Source: Phycisphaerae bacterium (GTDB taxonomy: Bacteria > Planctomycetota > Phycisphaerae > Sedimentisphaerales > Anaerohalosphaeraceae). From it: a stretch of 36,500 nucleotides of DNA. Both the position numbers and the translations under genes were made by a program. Below, one piece after another: positions 1 through 9,900 of the stretch. The DNA lies in assembly GCA_018433925.1 (NCBI GenBank), contig JAHDQI010000171.1, positions 1 to 36,500 of the forward strand, written 5' to 3'. Under the pieces are notes generated by a model that saw only the letters and a list, made by a program, of their open reading frames with translations, had not been told where the DNA came from and searched no databases. Position 1 is the stretch's first letter; every line of letters starts with the position of its first letter.

Positions 1-310
1 ACGACAGAGACCCCAGGCCTTATGCCCGGGCCGGGGTTTGTATCCTGATCAAACAAAGAGGGTTTGGACCATTGGGGCTCCTTCGATGCGCGGCCCCTGA
101 AGGAGGTGCAGGATGGGGACAGGAATTGCCGGTTGCTGAGGTTTAGAAAATGTCCTGATACGGGCGGCCGGGGGATTTGTAAGTGTTTGTTATATAAGCA
201 CTAAGGGGGTTGTTAAGTCGTCTTCTGAATCGGCCGATATGCTTTTTATTGAGGGAGATTGTTTATTCATTGCTTGATCGCCGATGTTACGCTGTTTCGA
301 AAGAGACGTC
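1..310. other. Upstream region with no supported gene; two RNA-like structures
   Basis: I see no gene that can be supported here. A + strand frame is open from position 3 to a TAG at 144-146 (47 codons), so the tail of a preceding gene is possible, but its composition is not convincing. Positions 10-37 form a GC-rich hairpin (ACCCC-A-GGCC against GGCC-GGGGT) followed only by TTT, so it is at best a weak terminator. Positions 74-105 hold two interleaved complementary pairs (GGGGC 74-78 with GCCCC 93-97, and CTCCTTC 78-84 with GAAGGAG 99-105) that could form an H-type pseudoknot or alternative hairpins. No clear promoter for the downstream receptor gene was found. Confidence 0.35.
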
Positions 311-2362
311 ATGAACGAGCTTTTCAGAGACGATTGGCCGCATCCGGAATCTCCCGGCCGGAGGCCGTTTGTCAGGATGTGGCCGGTTTTTGTTTTGCTA
401 TTGGCTATTTTCGGGATTGGCCGGGCATCCGGCGGACCTGATCCGGCGGACCTGGCGGATATGTCTCTGGAAGAATTGATGGAAATCGAGGTTACCAGTA
501 CTTCCAAGACGCCGACTCATTTGAACCGGGCGCCGGGGACGGTGTACTCGTTTACGGGCGATCAACTGCTGGATGAGGGGATTTTGACGCTGGAGGATCT
601 GCTGCGGCGGATTCCGGGTACGCAGCTTGTGCCGAACCGTTCGGGGCATACGAATATCTGGTTTCGGGGCGTACAGAACCGGTATAACAACAACATCCTG
701 CTGATTGTGGATTCGGTTCCGGTGCGGGATTTTGTGTACGGCAATTTCCTGATCGATGAGATGTATCCGATTGAACAGATTGATCGGATCGAGATTCTGC
801 TGGGTCCGGGATCGGTTCTTTACGGGGCCAATGCGCAGGCGGGGATTATTACCATTACCACGAAAAGACACGCCAACGAGATTCTTGGGATGGCTACGAC
901 GTTCGACAGTTATTCCGGGTCGATGCATGTCGGCCACAAGAAGCTGTCTGCGTTTGTCAAGTACCTGGAGACGCACAGCGGGTTTGATCCGGAGTTGGGC
1001 CGGGACGGGCGAGAACGCCGGTGGCCGCAGGATCAGGATCGCCGGCTTTCGGTGTTTGATGTGCAATATGATGTATGGGAGGATTTGACGCTGAAGCTGA
1101 GCAAGACCCGGCACGCGTATCCGTATCCGTATTCGAAGTATAACCGCTCGCAGGTTCAGTTTCGCGAGCCGCTTACGCTGAGCATGAATTACAAGCACGG
1201 GACGCTTGAAGAGGGCCGGTTTGATGTGGTCGCCTATTATGTGGATTATGATTTTGATGAGGAGGCGTATCGCGTGACCGGCAGTTTGACGCCCCGTGAA
1301 CTTAAGCTTGAGGCGTATCATTCTGAGTATTACGGGATGGACGCGTATTATTCGAAGCGGTTTGACGCGCATACGCTTTTGTTCGGTACATCGCTTCTGT
1401 ATCACCGTGCGACGGACGGGGCGATTCGGCAGGATATTGATCTTCGAAATCCGTTGCCGGAAATGGCCAAATACGGCGCGACTCTTCAGGATCCGGACCG
1501 GATGTTCACGGATTACGCCTTTTATGTTCAGGATCAATGGTCGGTGACGGAGAACCTGGATCTAACGTTTGGCGCCCGGTATGACAAGCCGGAGGGATTT
1601 GACAAGGAATGGAGTTTTCGGTTCGCCGCGGTTCGCACGCTGGGTGAGGATTGGTTTGTCAAGTTTCTTGTTGGTACGTCTTTTCGGACGCCGACGTATC
1701 GGGAGTTTCGCAAGACCGACCCGGACGGGACGGCGCTGTTTGATGAGTCGCTGGCGGCCGAGCAGATGAAGACGTATGAGGTTTCGATAGGACGCAGGAC
1801 GAAGAAGCATAACAGTTGGCTGCTGACGGGTTTTTATAATAAGTTTACGGATTTTATCGCGGATGAATATGACGCGGGGCTGGACGATGAGATTTTTCAT
1901 AATTACAGCGAGCGTGTTACGCAGGGGATTGAACTGAGCGGCAATCTCTGGCTGATTCCGAAGGCGCTTGATTTACGCGGGGGGATTACTTATGTCAATG
2001 GGCGGGACAAGGCGATTCGGGATGAATTTCACGGGCTTTCGAACTGGCTGGGCTATGCGAGTTTTCGGTATCAGTATGACAAGAAGCTTTCGTTCGGGGT
2101 CAGCGCCAATTATGCCTCGCGGCCGCATGTGGACGAGGCCTATCAGACGGAGTCGGATACGCAGGATGCGGGGCTGAACAAGGCCATTCTGACCTTTGGG
2201 GCGGATATCCGCTATGCGCTTAACGAGCATACGGATTTGCAGTTGATCGGCCGGAATATCACGAATCGAAAATATTACTCGCCTCATTTCGGTCCGAGCA
2301 GCGATTATGATTATGAGTGGCCGGGTGCGGAATTTCTGTTTGTGATTCGGAGCCGGTGGTAA
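311..2362 (+). CDS. TonB-dependent outer membrane receptor
   Basis: This is a 683-residue TonB-dependent receptor, an outer-membrane beta-barrel that imports a ligand using TonB energy. A hydrophobic stretch WPVFVLLLAIFGIG followed by ASG serves as signal peptide. The mature N-terminus has MSLEELMEIEVTSTSK, the TonB-box-proximal motif of this receptor class. A plug domain follows (TVYSFTGDQLLDEGI, LEDLLRRIPG, WFRGVQNRYNN, IEILLGPGSVLYGANAQAG), at about residues 60-190. The rest is barrel strands, ending in the aromatic C-terminus FLFVIRSRW typical of BAM substrates. The start is uncertain: ATGs lie at 284, 311 and 377. I chose 311 because AAAGAG precedes it at suitable distance, while 284 has no ribosome binding site; 377 has GGAGG 12 nt upstream and would still leave a usable signal peptide. 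The ligand cannot be read from sequence. It is not adjacent to an obvious transport operon or SusD partner, so a role in glycan uptake is only a guess. Confidence 0.88.
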   Translation: MNELFRDDWPHPESPGRRPFVRMWPVFVLLLAIFGIGRASGGPDPADLADMSLEELMEIEVTSTSKTPTHLNRAPGTVYSFTGDQLLDEGILTLEDLLRRIPGTQLVPNRSGHTNIWFRGVQNRYNNNILLIVDSVPVRDFVYGNFLIDEMYPIEQIDRIEILLGPGSVLYGANAQAGIITITTKRHANEILGMATTFDSYSGSMHVGHKKLSAFVKYLETHSGFDPELGRDGRERRWPQDQDRRLSVFDVQYDVWEDLTLKLSKTRHAYPYPYSKYNRSQVQFREPLTLSMNYKHGTLEEGRFDVVAYYVDYDFDEEAYRVTGSLTPRELKLEAYHSEYYGMDAYYSKRFDAHTLLFGTSLLYHRATDGAIRQDIDLRNPLPEMAKYGATLQDPDRMFTDYAFYVQDQWSVTENLDLTFGARYDKPEGFDKEWSFRFAAVRTLGEDWFVKFLVGTSFRTPTYREFRKTDPDGTALFDESLAAEQMKTYEVSIGRRTKKHNSWLLTGFYNKFTDFIADEYDAGLDDEIFHNYSERVTQGIELSGNLWLIPKALDLRGGITYVNGRDKAIRDEFHGLSNWLGYASFRYQYDKKLSFGVSANYASRPHVDEAYQTESDTQDAGLNKAILTFGADIRYALNEHTDLQLIGRNITNRKYYSPHFGPSSDYDYEWPGAEFLFVIRSRW

Positions 2363-2419
2363 AGGGCCGCGGCCGGGGTCTTTGGCGGGGGGAGTCGAGG
2401 CGTTTTTCTGAACTGTGGG

Positions 2420-2448
2420 TTGCATTTGGAAGGAAGATTTATTATATT
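2420..2448 (+). promoter_or_regulatory. Sigma70-type promoter for the GT2 gene
   Basis: TTGCAT (2420-2425), 17 nt spacer, TATATT (2443-2448). Transcription would begin near 2455, downstream of the first in-frame ATG at 2415, which supports the start at 2499. Confidence 0.55.
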
Positions 2449-2498
2449 TCCCTCTATTCAGGATATCCCTTAGCCGTTACGCAGCGGGAGCGAGGTTT

Positions 2499-3437
2499 AT
2501 GGAAAAAACCAGTAGAATTGGCGTTGTTGTGCCCTGTTACCGAGTTTCAGAAACCATTGAGAAGGTTCTTCGTGGGATTCCGGATTGGGCGGATCGCATT
2601 TATGTTGTTGATGATGCCTGTCCGGAACAGTCAGGCCGTCTGGCAGAAGCGATGGGTCTGTCTCGTGTGACGGTACTTTATCATGAGACCAATCTCGGTG
2701 TGGGGGGGGCGGTGATTACGGGATACCGGAAGGCCCTGGAGGACGGATGCGAGATTATTGTCAAGGTTGACGGGGATGACCAGATGGATCCGGCTTATCT
2801 GCCGGCCCTGGTCGAGCCGCTGCTTGCCGGCCGGGCGGATTATACGAAAGGCAATCGATTTGTGGACTTCAAGGCACTGCGGCGGATGCCGAAAATCCGT
2901 CTGTTCGGCAATAATTTGCTGTCGTTTCTGGAAAAAGCGTATTCGGGGTATTGGACTATTATGGACCCGACCAATGGATATACCGCGATTCATCGCCGGG
3001 TCCTGGAAAAGCTGGAGCCGGAGAAGCTTGCGAAGGATTATTTTTTTGAATCCCATATGCTGCTGCATCTGAACCTGGTCGGAGGTGTTGTTGAGGATGT
3101 CCCGATTCCGGCCCGTTACGGCAGCGAAAACAGTTCCCTGAAGATCGGGAACGTATTGCTTCATTTTCCGGGCAGGCTTCTGTGCGGATTGATCCGGCGC
3201 CTCCTTTTGAACTATTTTATCTACAATTTCAATATGGCTTCGGTGTATTTGCTGATCGGGATTCCGATGCTTTTGTGGAGCTTGCTATTCGGTACGGTCA
3301 AATGGGTTGAATCGCTTCAGGAGGGTGTTGCTCAGCCGACCGGGACCATTATTCTTGCGGCCCTTCCGCTGATTCTGTCGGTGGAACTGCTCTTGCAGGC
3401 GATCAACATCGATATTCAGTCGGTCCCGAAGCGATAG
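2499..3437 (+). CDS. GT2 family glycosyltransferase (DPM1/GtrB-like)
   Basis: This 312-residue protein is a family 2 (GT-A fold) glycosyltransferase resembling polyprenyl-phosphate sugar transferases. Visible signatures are VVVPCYRVSETI at the N-terminus (nucleotide-binding strand), IYVVDDACPEQS, NLGVGGAVITGYRKAL, and the DGDDQMDP metal/nucleotide motif at 91-98. NGYTAIHRRVLEKL further on resembles the acceptor-side motif of DPM1-type enzymes. Two hydrophobic segments near residues 245-262 and 284-302 should anchor it in the inner membrane, as in GtrB. The start at 2499 is chosen because GGGAGCGAGG precedes it at ideal distance and because the promoter lies between this ATG and the upstream one at 2415. 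The gene converges with a GT-C type glycosyltransferase 6 nt away. A lipid-linked sugar made by this enzyme could feed that one, but this is inference. Confidence 0.88.
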   Translation: MEKTSRIGVVVPCYRVSETIEKVLRGIPDWADRIYVVDDACPEQSGRLAEAMGLSRVTVLYHETNLGVGGAVITGYRKALEDGCEIIVKVDGDDQMDPAYLPALVEPLLAGRADYTKGNRFVDFKALRRMPKIRLFGNNLLSFLEKAYSGYWTIMDPTNGYTAIHRRVLEKLEPEKLAKDYFFESHMLLHLNLVGGVVEDVPIPARYGSENSSLKIGNVLLHFPGRLLCGLIRRLLLNYFIYNFNMASVYLLIGIPMLLWSLLFGTVKWVESLQEGVAQPTGTIILAALPLILSVELLLQAINIDIQSVPKR

Positions 3438-3443
3438 GGCAGA

Positions 3444-4997
3444 TCAGGGGATTTCCTTCAGGTAATTGAGGGTGATGTTTTCTTTGGGGAAATTCCCGGT
3501 GACCACCACGGCGCACTTGAACTGTCGATACCAATCCCGGTTGAAAAGAACCGCGTTTTCGGGGCGTTCCGAGTATTCGAAGAGGCAGACATCGGCGTCC
3601 TGGGGGTTGACGATCCGAAAGCGATACCCATAGGGTGCGTAATAGATAATCGAGGGCCGAATGGTCTGGATTTTTTTGGCATAGGTAATTGCCCAGACCC
3701 GCTTTGGATTGATGCTTTTGAGTTCCTTGAGAAGCTGCCGGGGAGCGGATTGGAGTCCTACGGCGCTGTAGGGATTGGGTTTTTGCTGCCAGGTCATGAT
3801 GGCCATCCAGGCGATGGCCAGGGTCAGGAACAGAGTTTTGGGCAAGCCGGCTCTGTAATGAGCGAGGCATTGGTCGACGGCCAGGACCGCAGCGAGCATG
3901 GAGAGGGGAATCAGAAAGATTTGATTGCGTGAATAGCCGAGGGGCAATTTCAGCACAACGCTGTAGAGAAAGAGGACCAGGAATGTAAGGATGGTCAACA
4001 GGTAGATCCATCCCCGCGGTGTCTGCGTGAAAAAGGCAAGTTTCGATTTGCCGCCGGTTTTGTATTTCAGGTTCCACCGGATTGCCCAGACCATTACGAG
4101 GACTGCGAGGATCAGGAACAGGATCAGGGCGATTTTATTGAGCGGCGAATTTTGAGAAAAGACCCATGTTCCGAAGAATTCGCGGAGGTATTGCCAAAAG
4201 GGATGGCCCTGAAACGGATCGGTGGTGAGGGTTTTTCTCATTCGTTTGAGGACCCCGGCGTAAATCCCAAAAGTCAGCAGTCCGGAAAGAAGGGCCGTGG
4301 AGAAAAGGTGCCAAAGCATTGTTTTGGCCGGTTTTACACAGTCTTTATAAAAGAAGGGGGAGGCCAGGACAAAGCTGATGTTTATGGCCGCCATGATCTG
4401 GAGGGTTGTGAGCATGGAACCGATGTTGAAGGCATTCAAGAGACAGAACACGAGAATGGGGATCCAGGCGCGCGACGTGTGGATTTTTTTCTTCAGAAGC
4501 CACAGAACCAGTACGATTTGCAGGAAAATACCCGCTAATGCGAGGGCGTATCCCCGTGCCATAAAGGAAAAAACAAACACGAATCGGTTGAGCAAAATCA
4601 TGGCCAGGGCCGCCGGCAGAATCAGGCGGGTTTGAACCAGTCGCAGGAGAAGGCAGAGCACACAGGTCATGAAAATGACCCCTGCGGTTACGGATGGGAT
4701 GCGGATAAAATGGTGGTAAGATGCGAAGGGTCTTACGAGTCGTGTCAAGAAGGAAAAAATGATGTGGTTGCCCGCTTTGTGGTATTTTGTATAGGCCGTT
4801 TTGAAGTCTTTGGTGAAGGTAAAGTAGGCCACGGCTTCATCATGCGAGACGCCGGCTTCATGAGTCATGAAAAAGAGGAGGCCGAGGATGGCGATAAATA
4901 AGGTGATCGTCAGGGTTAGCAGGATTGTATTTGCGCTGACTTTTTTTCCGCCGCAGATAATTCCCGGCTCTTCGAGAGATTGTTTGATTTCGCTCAT
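3444..4997 (-). CDS. Polytopic GT-C/GT39-like membrane glycosyltransferase
   Basis: This 517-residue protein has roughly ten hydrophobic segments spread over residues 23-420, followed by a soluble C-terminal part of about 110 residues. After the first membrane segment it has the acidic motif HEAGVSHDEAVAYFTF. This matches the conserved Asp-Glu of the first extracytoplasmic loop in GT-C enzymes (the PMT/ArnT/dolichyl-phosphate-mannose transferase group), which use polyprenyl-phosphate sugars outside the cytoplasmic membrane. The start ATG at 4997 has AAGGAT upstream and a near-consensus promoter about 40 nt before it. The donor and acceptor cannot be read. The converging GT2 neighbour is of the type that makes lipid-phosphate sugars, so a shared pathway for surface polysaccharide or protein glycosylation is plausible. 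Low sequence conservation is normal for this class, so the exact family is less sure than the fold. Confidence 0.75.
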   Translation of the reverse strand: MSEIKQSLEEPGIICGGKKVSANTILLTLTITLFIAILGLLFFMTHEAGVSHDEAVAYFTFTKDFKTAYTKYHKAGNHIIFSFLTRLVRPFASYHHFIRIPSVTAGVIFMTCVLCLLLRLVQTRLILPAALAMILLNRFVFVFSFMARGYALALAGIFLQIVLVLWLLKKKIHTSRAWIPILVFCLLNAFNIGSMLTTLQIMAAINISFVLASPFFYKDCVKPAKTMLWHLFSTALLSGLLTFGIYAGVLKRMRKTLTTDPFQGHPFWQYLREFFGTWVFSQNSPLNKIALILFLILAVLVMVWAIRWNLKYKTGGKSKLAFFTQTPRGWIYLLTILTFLVLFLYSVVLKLPLGYSRNQIFLIPLSMLAAVLAVDQCLAHYRAGLPKTLFLTLAIAWMAIMTWQQKPNPYSAVGLQSAPRQLLKELKSINPKRVWAITYAKKIQTIRPSIIYYAPYGYRFRIVNPQDADVCLFEYSERPENAVLFNRDWYRQFKCAVVVTGNFPKENITLNYLKEIP

Positions 4998-5035
4998 GTA
5001 TCCGGCATCCTTCGTTTGAATTTTTCAAAAGAGGT

Positions 5036-5063
5036 ATTATACGTTCTGTTTGATTCCGGTCAA
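5036..5063 (-). promoter_or_regulatory. Consensus promoter for the GT-C gene
   Basis: On the minus strand: TTGACC (5058-5063), 16 nt spacer, TATAAT (5036-5041). The leader to the ATG at 4997 is about 30 nt. Confidence 0.75.
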
Positions 5064-5105
5064 GAGAATCCCGGAGGGGGGAGGAGAAAAAGGTATCGGT
5101 TTTGG

Positions 5106-6611
5106 CTATGGGGTTGTGTTTTCCTGCTGGTTATTCCAGTTTTTTGATCGCAGGACGGCTTGTTTCCATTGGGCGCGTTTTTGGGCTACCTTGTCGGGTT
5201 TCATTTGCGGGTAGAAGACGCGGTCCATTTGACAGTGGTCGGAGAGGGCCTCGATGGAGGGCCAGAAGCCGACGGCCAGGCCGGCCAGGCAGGCGGCTCC
5301 GCGTGCGGTACTTTCGACGCTTTTGGGTCGGGCCACGGGGATTTGGAGGAAATCAGCCTGCATTTGCAGCAGGAGGTTATTGGCGGCGGCCCCGCCGTCT
5401 GTCTGCAACTGAGAGATGGGGATGCCTGAATCGGCGGCCATGGCCTGGAGGACATCGGCGACCTGATGGGCGACGGCTTCAAGGGCCGCCCGGGCGATGT
5501 GGGCGGCGGTGGTATCTCGCGTCATTCCGAGGATCGCTCCCCGTGCCCAGGGATCCCAGTGGGGGGCTCCCAGTCCGACGAAGGCGGGTACAAAGCAGAC
5601 GCCTCCGGAATCGGGTACGGAGGCGGCCAGGGTTTCGCTTTCGGCGGCGGTGTGGATGACTCCAAGGGCATCGCGCAGCCACTGGACGACCGCCCCGGCT
5701 GTAAAGACGCTGCCTTCGAGGGCATAGCGGGTCTTTCCGTTTATGTTCCAGGCGATGGTGGTGATCAGTTTATTGGCGGAGACGACGGGCTCGTCGCCTG
5801 TGTTCAGAAGCATGAAGCAGCCGGTGCCGTAGGTGTTCTTGACCCTGCCTTTTTGAAGGCATGCCTGGCCCAGCAGGGCGGCCTGCTGGTCGCCGGCCAG
5901 GCCGGCGAGGGGGATGGGCCGGCCGAAGAGGTTTTTGTCGGTATGGGCATCCAGCGGGCTGGAGGGCATCACTTCGGGGAGCATGGCAGGGGGGATTTGG
6001 AAGAGGTCGAGGAGTTGAGGGTCCCAGCGGGCTGTGTGGATATCGAAGAGGAGGGTCCGCGAGGCGTTGGTGGGGTCGGTGATGTGTCGTTTTGCGCCGG
6101 TCAGTTTCCACAGCAGCCAAGTGTCGATTGTGCCGAAGGCCAGACGGCCGGCCTCGGCTTTTTGTCGGGCTCCGTGGACATGATCGAGAATCCATTTGAT
6201 CTTGGTTGCGGAGAAATAGGGGTCGATCAAAAGGCCTGTTTTTTCGCGAATGATGGGTTCGTGTCCCTGCTGTTTGAGCTTTTCGCAGAGGGCAGCGGTG
6301 CGTCGATCCTGCCAGCCAATCGCGTTGTAAAGTGGCCGGCCGTCGGAGCGGTCCCAGACGAGAGTCGTTTCGCGCTGATTGGTGATTCCGACGGCCGCGA
6401 TTGAATCGGCGGCGGCGTTTTTGGCGATCACTTCTTTGGCGACGGTGAGCTGGGAGGACCAGATTTCTTCCGGGTCTTGTTCCACCCATCCCGGGCGGGG
6501 ATACTGTTGGGATATTTCTTTTTGTGCCAGGCCCGCGATGCAGTCCTGTTTATCGAAGAGAACGGCCCGCGAACTGGTGGTGCCCTGGTCTAATGACAGT
6601 ATGTATTTCAT
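5106..6611 (-). CDS. glpK: Glycerol kinase
   Basis: This 501-residue protein phosphorylates glycerol with ATP to sn-glycerol 3-phosphate in the cytoplasm. Length matches the family (about 500). The FGGY-kinase signatures are all visible: LSLDQGTTSSRAVLFD (phosphate-binding loop) at the N-terminus, VGITNQRETTLVWD, GWQDRRTAALC, FGTIDTWLLWKLTG with TDPTNASRTLLFDI, AGDQQAALLGQA, NTYGTGCFMLLNTG, and LQTDGGAAANNLLLQMQAD near the C-terminus. The longest frame begins 48 codons earlier at 6755. I place the start at 6611 because GGGAG precedes that ATG and because the family begins with this exact motif. The gene appears monocistronic, with its own promoter. No glpF or glpD lies beside it, so regulation by glycerol cannot be inferred here. 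Confidence 0.97.
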   Translation of the reverse strand: MKYILSLDQGTTSSRAVLFDKQDCIAGLAQKEISQQYPRPGWVEQDPEEIWSSQLTVAKEVIAKNAAADSIAAVGITNQRETTLVWDRSDGRPLYNAIGWQDRRTAALCEKLKQQGHEPIIREKTGLLIDPYFSATKIKWILDHVHGARQKAEAGRLAFGTIDTWLLWKLTGAKRHITDPTNASRTLLFDIHTARWDPQLLDLFQIPPAMLPEVMPSSPLDAHTDKNLFGRPIPLAGLAGDQQAALLGQACLQKGRVKNTYGTGCFMLLNTGDEPVVSANKLITTIAWNINGKTRYALEGSVFTAGAVVQWLRDALGVIHTAAESETLAASVPDSGGVCFVPAFVGLGAPHWDPWARGAILGMTRDTTAAHIARAALEAVAHQVADVLQAMAADSGIPISQLQTDGGAAANNLLLQMQADFLQIPVARPKSVESTARGAACLAGLAVGFWPSIEALSDHCQMDRVFYPQMKPDKVAQKRAQWKQAVLRSKNWNNQQENTTP

Positions 6612-6646
6612 CGCATCTCCCGGGAAAATGTCGGAAACAGGTTGAA

Positions 6647-6674
6647 ATCGTATTTGGAAAAGAGGGTAAGTCAA
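6647..6674 (-). promoter_or_regulatory. Promoter of glpK
   Basis: On the minus strand: TTGACT (6669-6674), 16 nt spacer, TACGAT (6647-6652). The leader would be about 30 nt. It sits inside the longer open frame, which supports the start at 6611. Confidence 0.6.
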
Positions 6675-6748
6675 TACATTTTTTTGGAGGAGGACGGGGA
6701 AAGGGTTTTGGGTCAAGTGAGCTCTGTCTGGAATTTTTTTAAAAAAGA

Positions 6749-6776
6749 TTGACATTCGACATAAAGTGGATATAAT
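6749..6776 (+). promoter_or_regulatory. Perfect-consensus promoter for the giant protease gene
   Basis: TTGACA (6749-6754), 16 nt spacer, TATAAT (6771-6776); both boxes match sigma70 consensus exactly. The leader runs about 165 nt to the ATG at 6949. The 6612-6948 interval holds this promoter and the divergent glpK promoter and no other gene. Confidence 0.8.
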
Positions 6777-6948
6777 AGATTATAATTGATTTTTTAGGGC
6801 TATAAGCACTTTTTCAAAAAAACTCTGTAACATTTCCGGTCTTTTGGGACAGAGAGTATGGATTTTGGTATTTTGGATGCAGGAAGAGAATGAGGGTATT
6901 GAGGATATACCATTTTTGAGAGCAAACTTAACAAAAGGAGGATTTTTC

Positions 6949-9900
6949 ATGAAAGCCAACTCTATCGCAACCGCAACATCTGAAAAAATCAGTTATGTCA
7001 TGTATTTGTTCCTTTTTGCTTTTCTTGTTTTAAGTCCATCGTTGGCCTGGGCTTCCCTGGTCGTTACTCCGGCGGACGGTTTCGAACCGTCCGGACAGGA
7101 AGGGGGCGATTTTGCTCCGTCTTCGAAGGAGTATCTGCTGTATAATGACGGGGTTGCTACTCTTTATTGGGGGGCGGAGTGGAATGAGATATGGATCAAT
7201 ACGGCTCCGGAATGGGGAGTCTTGGATCCCGGTGAATCGGTTCCTGTTCTTGTTTCTCTGACACCGGCGGCGGAATTGCTATCGGAAGGGATTTATACGG
7301 ATGCGGTAGTATTTACGGATATTACTCACATGGCGGATTATACAAGGCAGGTTTTATTGACTGTGACAGAGTCTGCGGATACCGGCCTTGCTGCCTGGTG
7401 GATGCTGGATGAAGAGAGCGGGGCCACGGCTTCTGACAGCAGCGGGAACGAGCATCACGGAACGCTGGTCAATATGGATTCCAACGACTGGGTGGCGGGG
7501 AAGATCGGTAACTGTCTGGACTTTGACGGGGCGGATGATTATGTGGAGGCGACCGGTTATTTGGGTATTGGAGGCAGTCAGGTAAGGACGTGTTGTGCGT
7601 GGATTCGAACGATTGAGTCAAGCGGATCCATATTAACCTATGGGAGCGGATCGGTTTTGTACGGTGAATGGTTGTTTATCCTGAATGGAGAGGGCCGGTT
7701 GCAGCTCGGGATTAACGGAGGCAATATCATCGGGACAACTATCGTTTCTGATGGACAATGGCACCATGTGGCAGTTGTCCTGGAAGCCCCGATATCAGGT
7801 CCGGTCAAAGTTCAGGATCTTCGGCTTTATATCGATGGGCTGCCGGAGTTGGGCATATATACGAATCCAGATGCGGAGTTCCATACCGAATTATCCTTTC
7901 CTGTTCGGATTGGAGTTAAAGAAAGCGGTGTGGGAGGCGTATTGGGTCTTTTCTTTTCAGGTCAAATTGATGATGTGCGGATTTATAATCGTTCGCTGAG
8001 TGAGGCCGAGATTGCTGAACTGGCGGGGATTGGGCCGCTGGTTGTTTCGCCGGATGAATCCTTTGACGCCTCCGGCGAGCCGGGGGGGCCGTTTACGCCG
8101 GCTTACCAGGATTATACGCTTAAAAATCTAAGCGATCAGTCCCTCTACTGGGGGATTGATTCCCTGCCGGACTGGCTGGATACAGACCGTTCTTTTGGAA
8201 GTCTGAATTCGGGCGAGAGTGCGACCGTGCGTGTCTTTTTGACGGAGCAGGCCGACCTGCTGGATGAAGGGTTTTACACCGATTCCGTTGTATTCAACAA
8301 TCTGAGTATTTCGCAGGATCCGGTGGTGCGGGAGGTTTCCCTGGATATCCAGTTTGTCGGGGGCATCTGGACGGATCCGCACTTGTTTGAAGCGGAATTG
8401 ATCAAGGGAACGACGGCGCAGGAGAATCTGCGGGTCGGTAACAACAGTGCGGAAACATATTCATTTACGGTACGGACGCGCACTGTTCAATCTCCCGCCG
8501 CGGCCCAGAAAGAAAAAATCACCCGGGACAGCGGCGGAGATATTCCGGATCAGATTTATCTGGATCCGGGTTCAGACTATCCAGATGGGCAGGTTCTGGT
8601 TCGGTTTCAGACTTCGGGCAAGAAACAGCTTTTGAAAAAATCATTCCAGGAGGCGGTGCTTTCCGAGTCCGGGCAGGCGGTCGTTGAGCGGCAGTATTCC
8701 CTGATTCCGGGATTGAGCCTGGTGCAGCTTCCTGCCGGCATGACGGTTGAAGAGGCCATCCAGACCTATCGCCCCATGGAGGAGGTTCTGTATATCCAGC
8801 CGAATTACCGGGTGCATGCCGACTCAACATTTCCCAACGATCCCCGGTTTTCGGATTTGTGGGGACTGCATAACACCGGCCAGAGCGGGGGCAAACTTGA
8901 TGCAGATATCGACGGCCCGGAGGCGTGGGATTTTATATTCGGCAGTGACCAGGTTATCGTGGCGGTGATTGACACGGGAGTGGATTATACCCATGAGGAC
9001 CTGGCGCCGAACATGTGGATTAACCAGCCGGAATGGAACGGAACGCCGGGGGTGGATGATGACGGGAACGGGTATGTGGATGATATTTACGGGTATGATT
9101 TCCGCAACGAAGATCCTAATCCGATGGATGATCATTACCATGGAACGCATTGCGCCGGAACGATCGGGGCGGCGGGCAATAACGGCAAGGGCATTACGGG
9201 GATCTGCTGGGATGTGAAAATCATGGCGCTGAAGTTTCTCGGTTCCTCCGGCAGCGGAACTACTTCGGACGCGATCCAGTGTATTCAGTACGCCGTGCAG
9301 ATGGGGGCGAATGTGATGAGCAACTCCTGGGGCGGCGGAGATTACAGCCAGGCCCTGTATGATGCGATTCAGGCGGCTGGGAATGCCAATGTGCTGTTTG
9401 TAGCGGCCGCGGGCAATAACGGGTCGAACAACGATACGTATCCTCATTATCCTTCCAACTATACGCTGCCGAATGTGATTTCAGTGATGGCGACGGATCG
9501 AAATGACACTCGGTCCGATTTTTCGAATTACGGGCCGACTTCAGTGGACCTGGGAGCACCGGGGACCAGCATCCTGAGCTGCGAACCGGGCAATCGGTAC
9601 CAGTATCTAAACGGAACCTCCATGGCCTGTCCGCATGTGTCCGGGGCCTGTGCCGCATTGTGGTCGCTGAACCCGGGACTTTCGGCCGACGAAGTGAAGA
9701 ACATTCTGCTGTCCACGGTGGATCCGACGCTGCCGGGACGCTGTGTATCCGAAGGGCGTCTGAATCTGTATAACGCGGTCCTGGAGACCAAAGTGCCCTG
9801 GCTTTCGTTTGATGTCGAAGAGGGGACGCTCGGGCCGGATGAATACGCGGATATCCAGGTCACGATCAGTGCGATGGCTCTTGAGCCGGGCTTCTACGCG

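Noticed and set aside
1-146. Cobalamin or other known riboswitch, RNase P or tmRNA upstream of the TonB receptor
   Set aside because: I looked for their conserved core motifs and did not find them; only unassigned hairpins remain.
5466-6404. 312-codon + strand open frame opposite glpK
   Set aside because: Glycine-rich shadow of the glycerol kinase reading frame with no recognisable domain.
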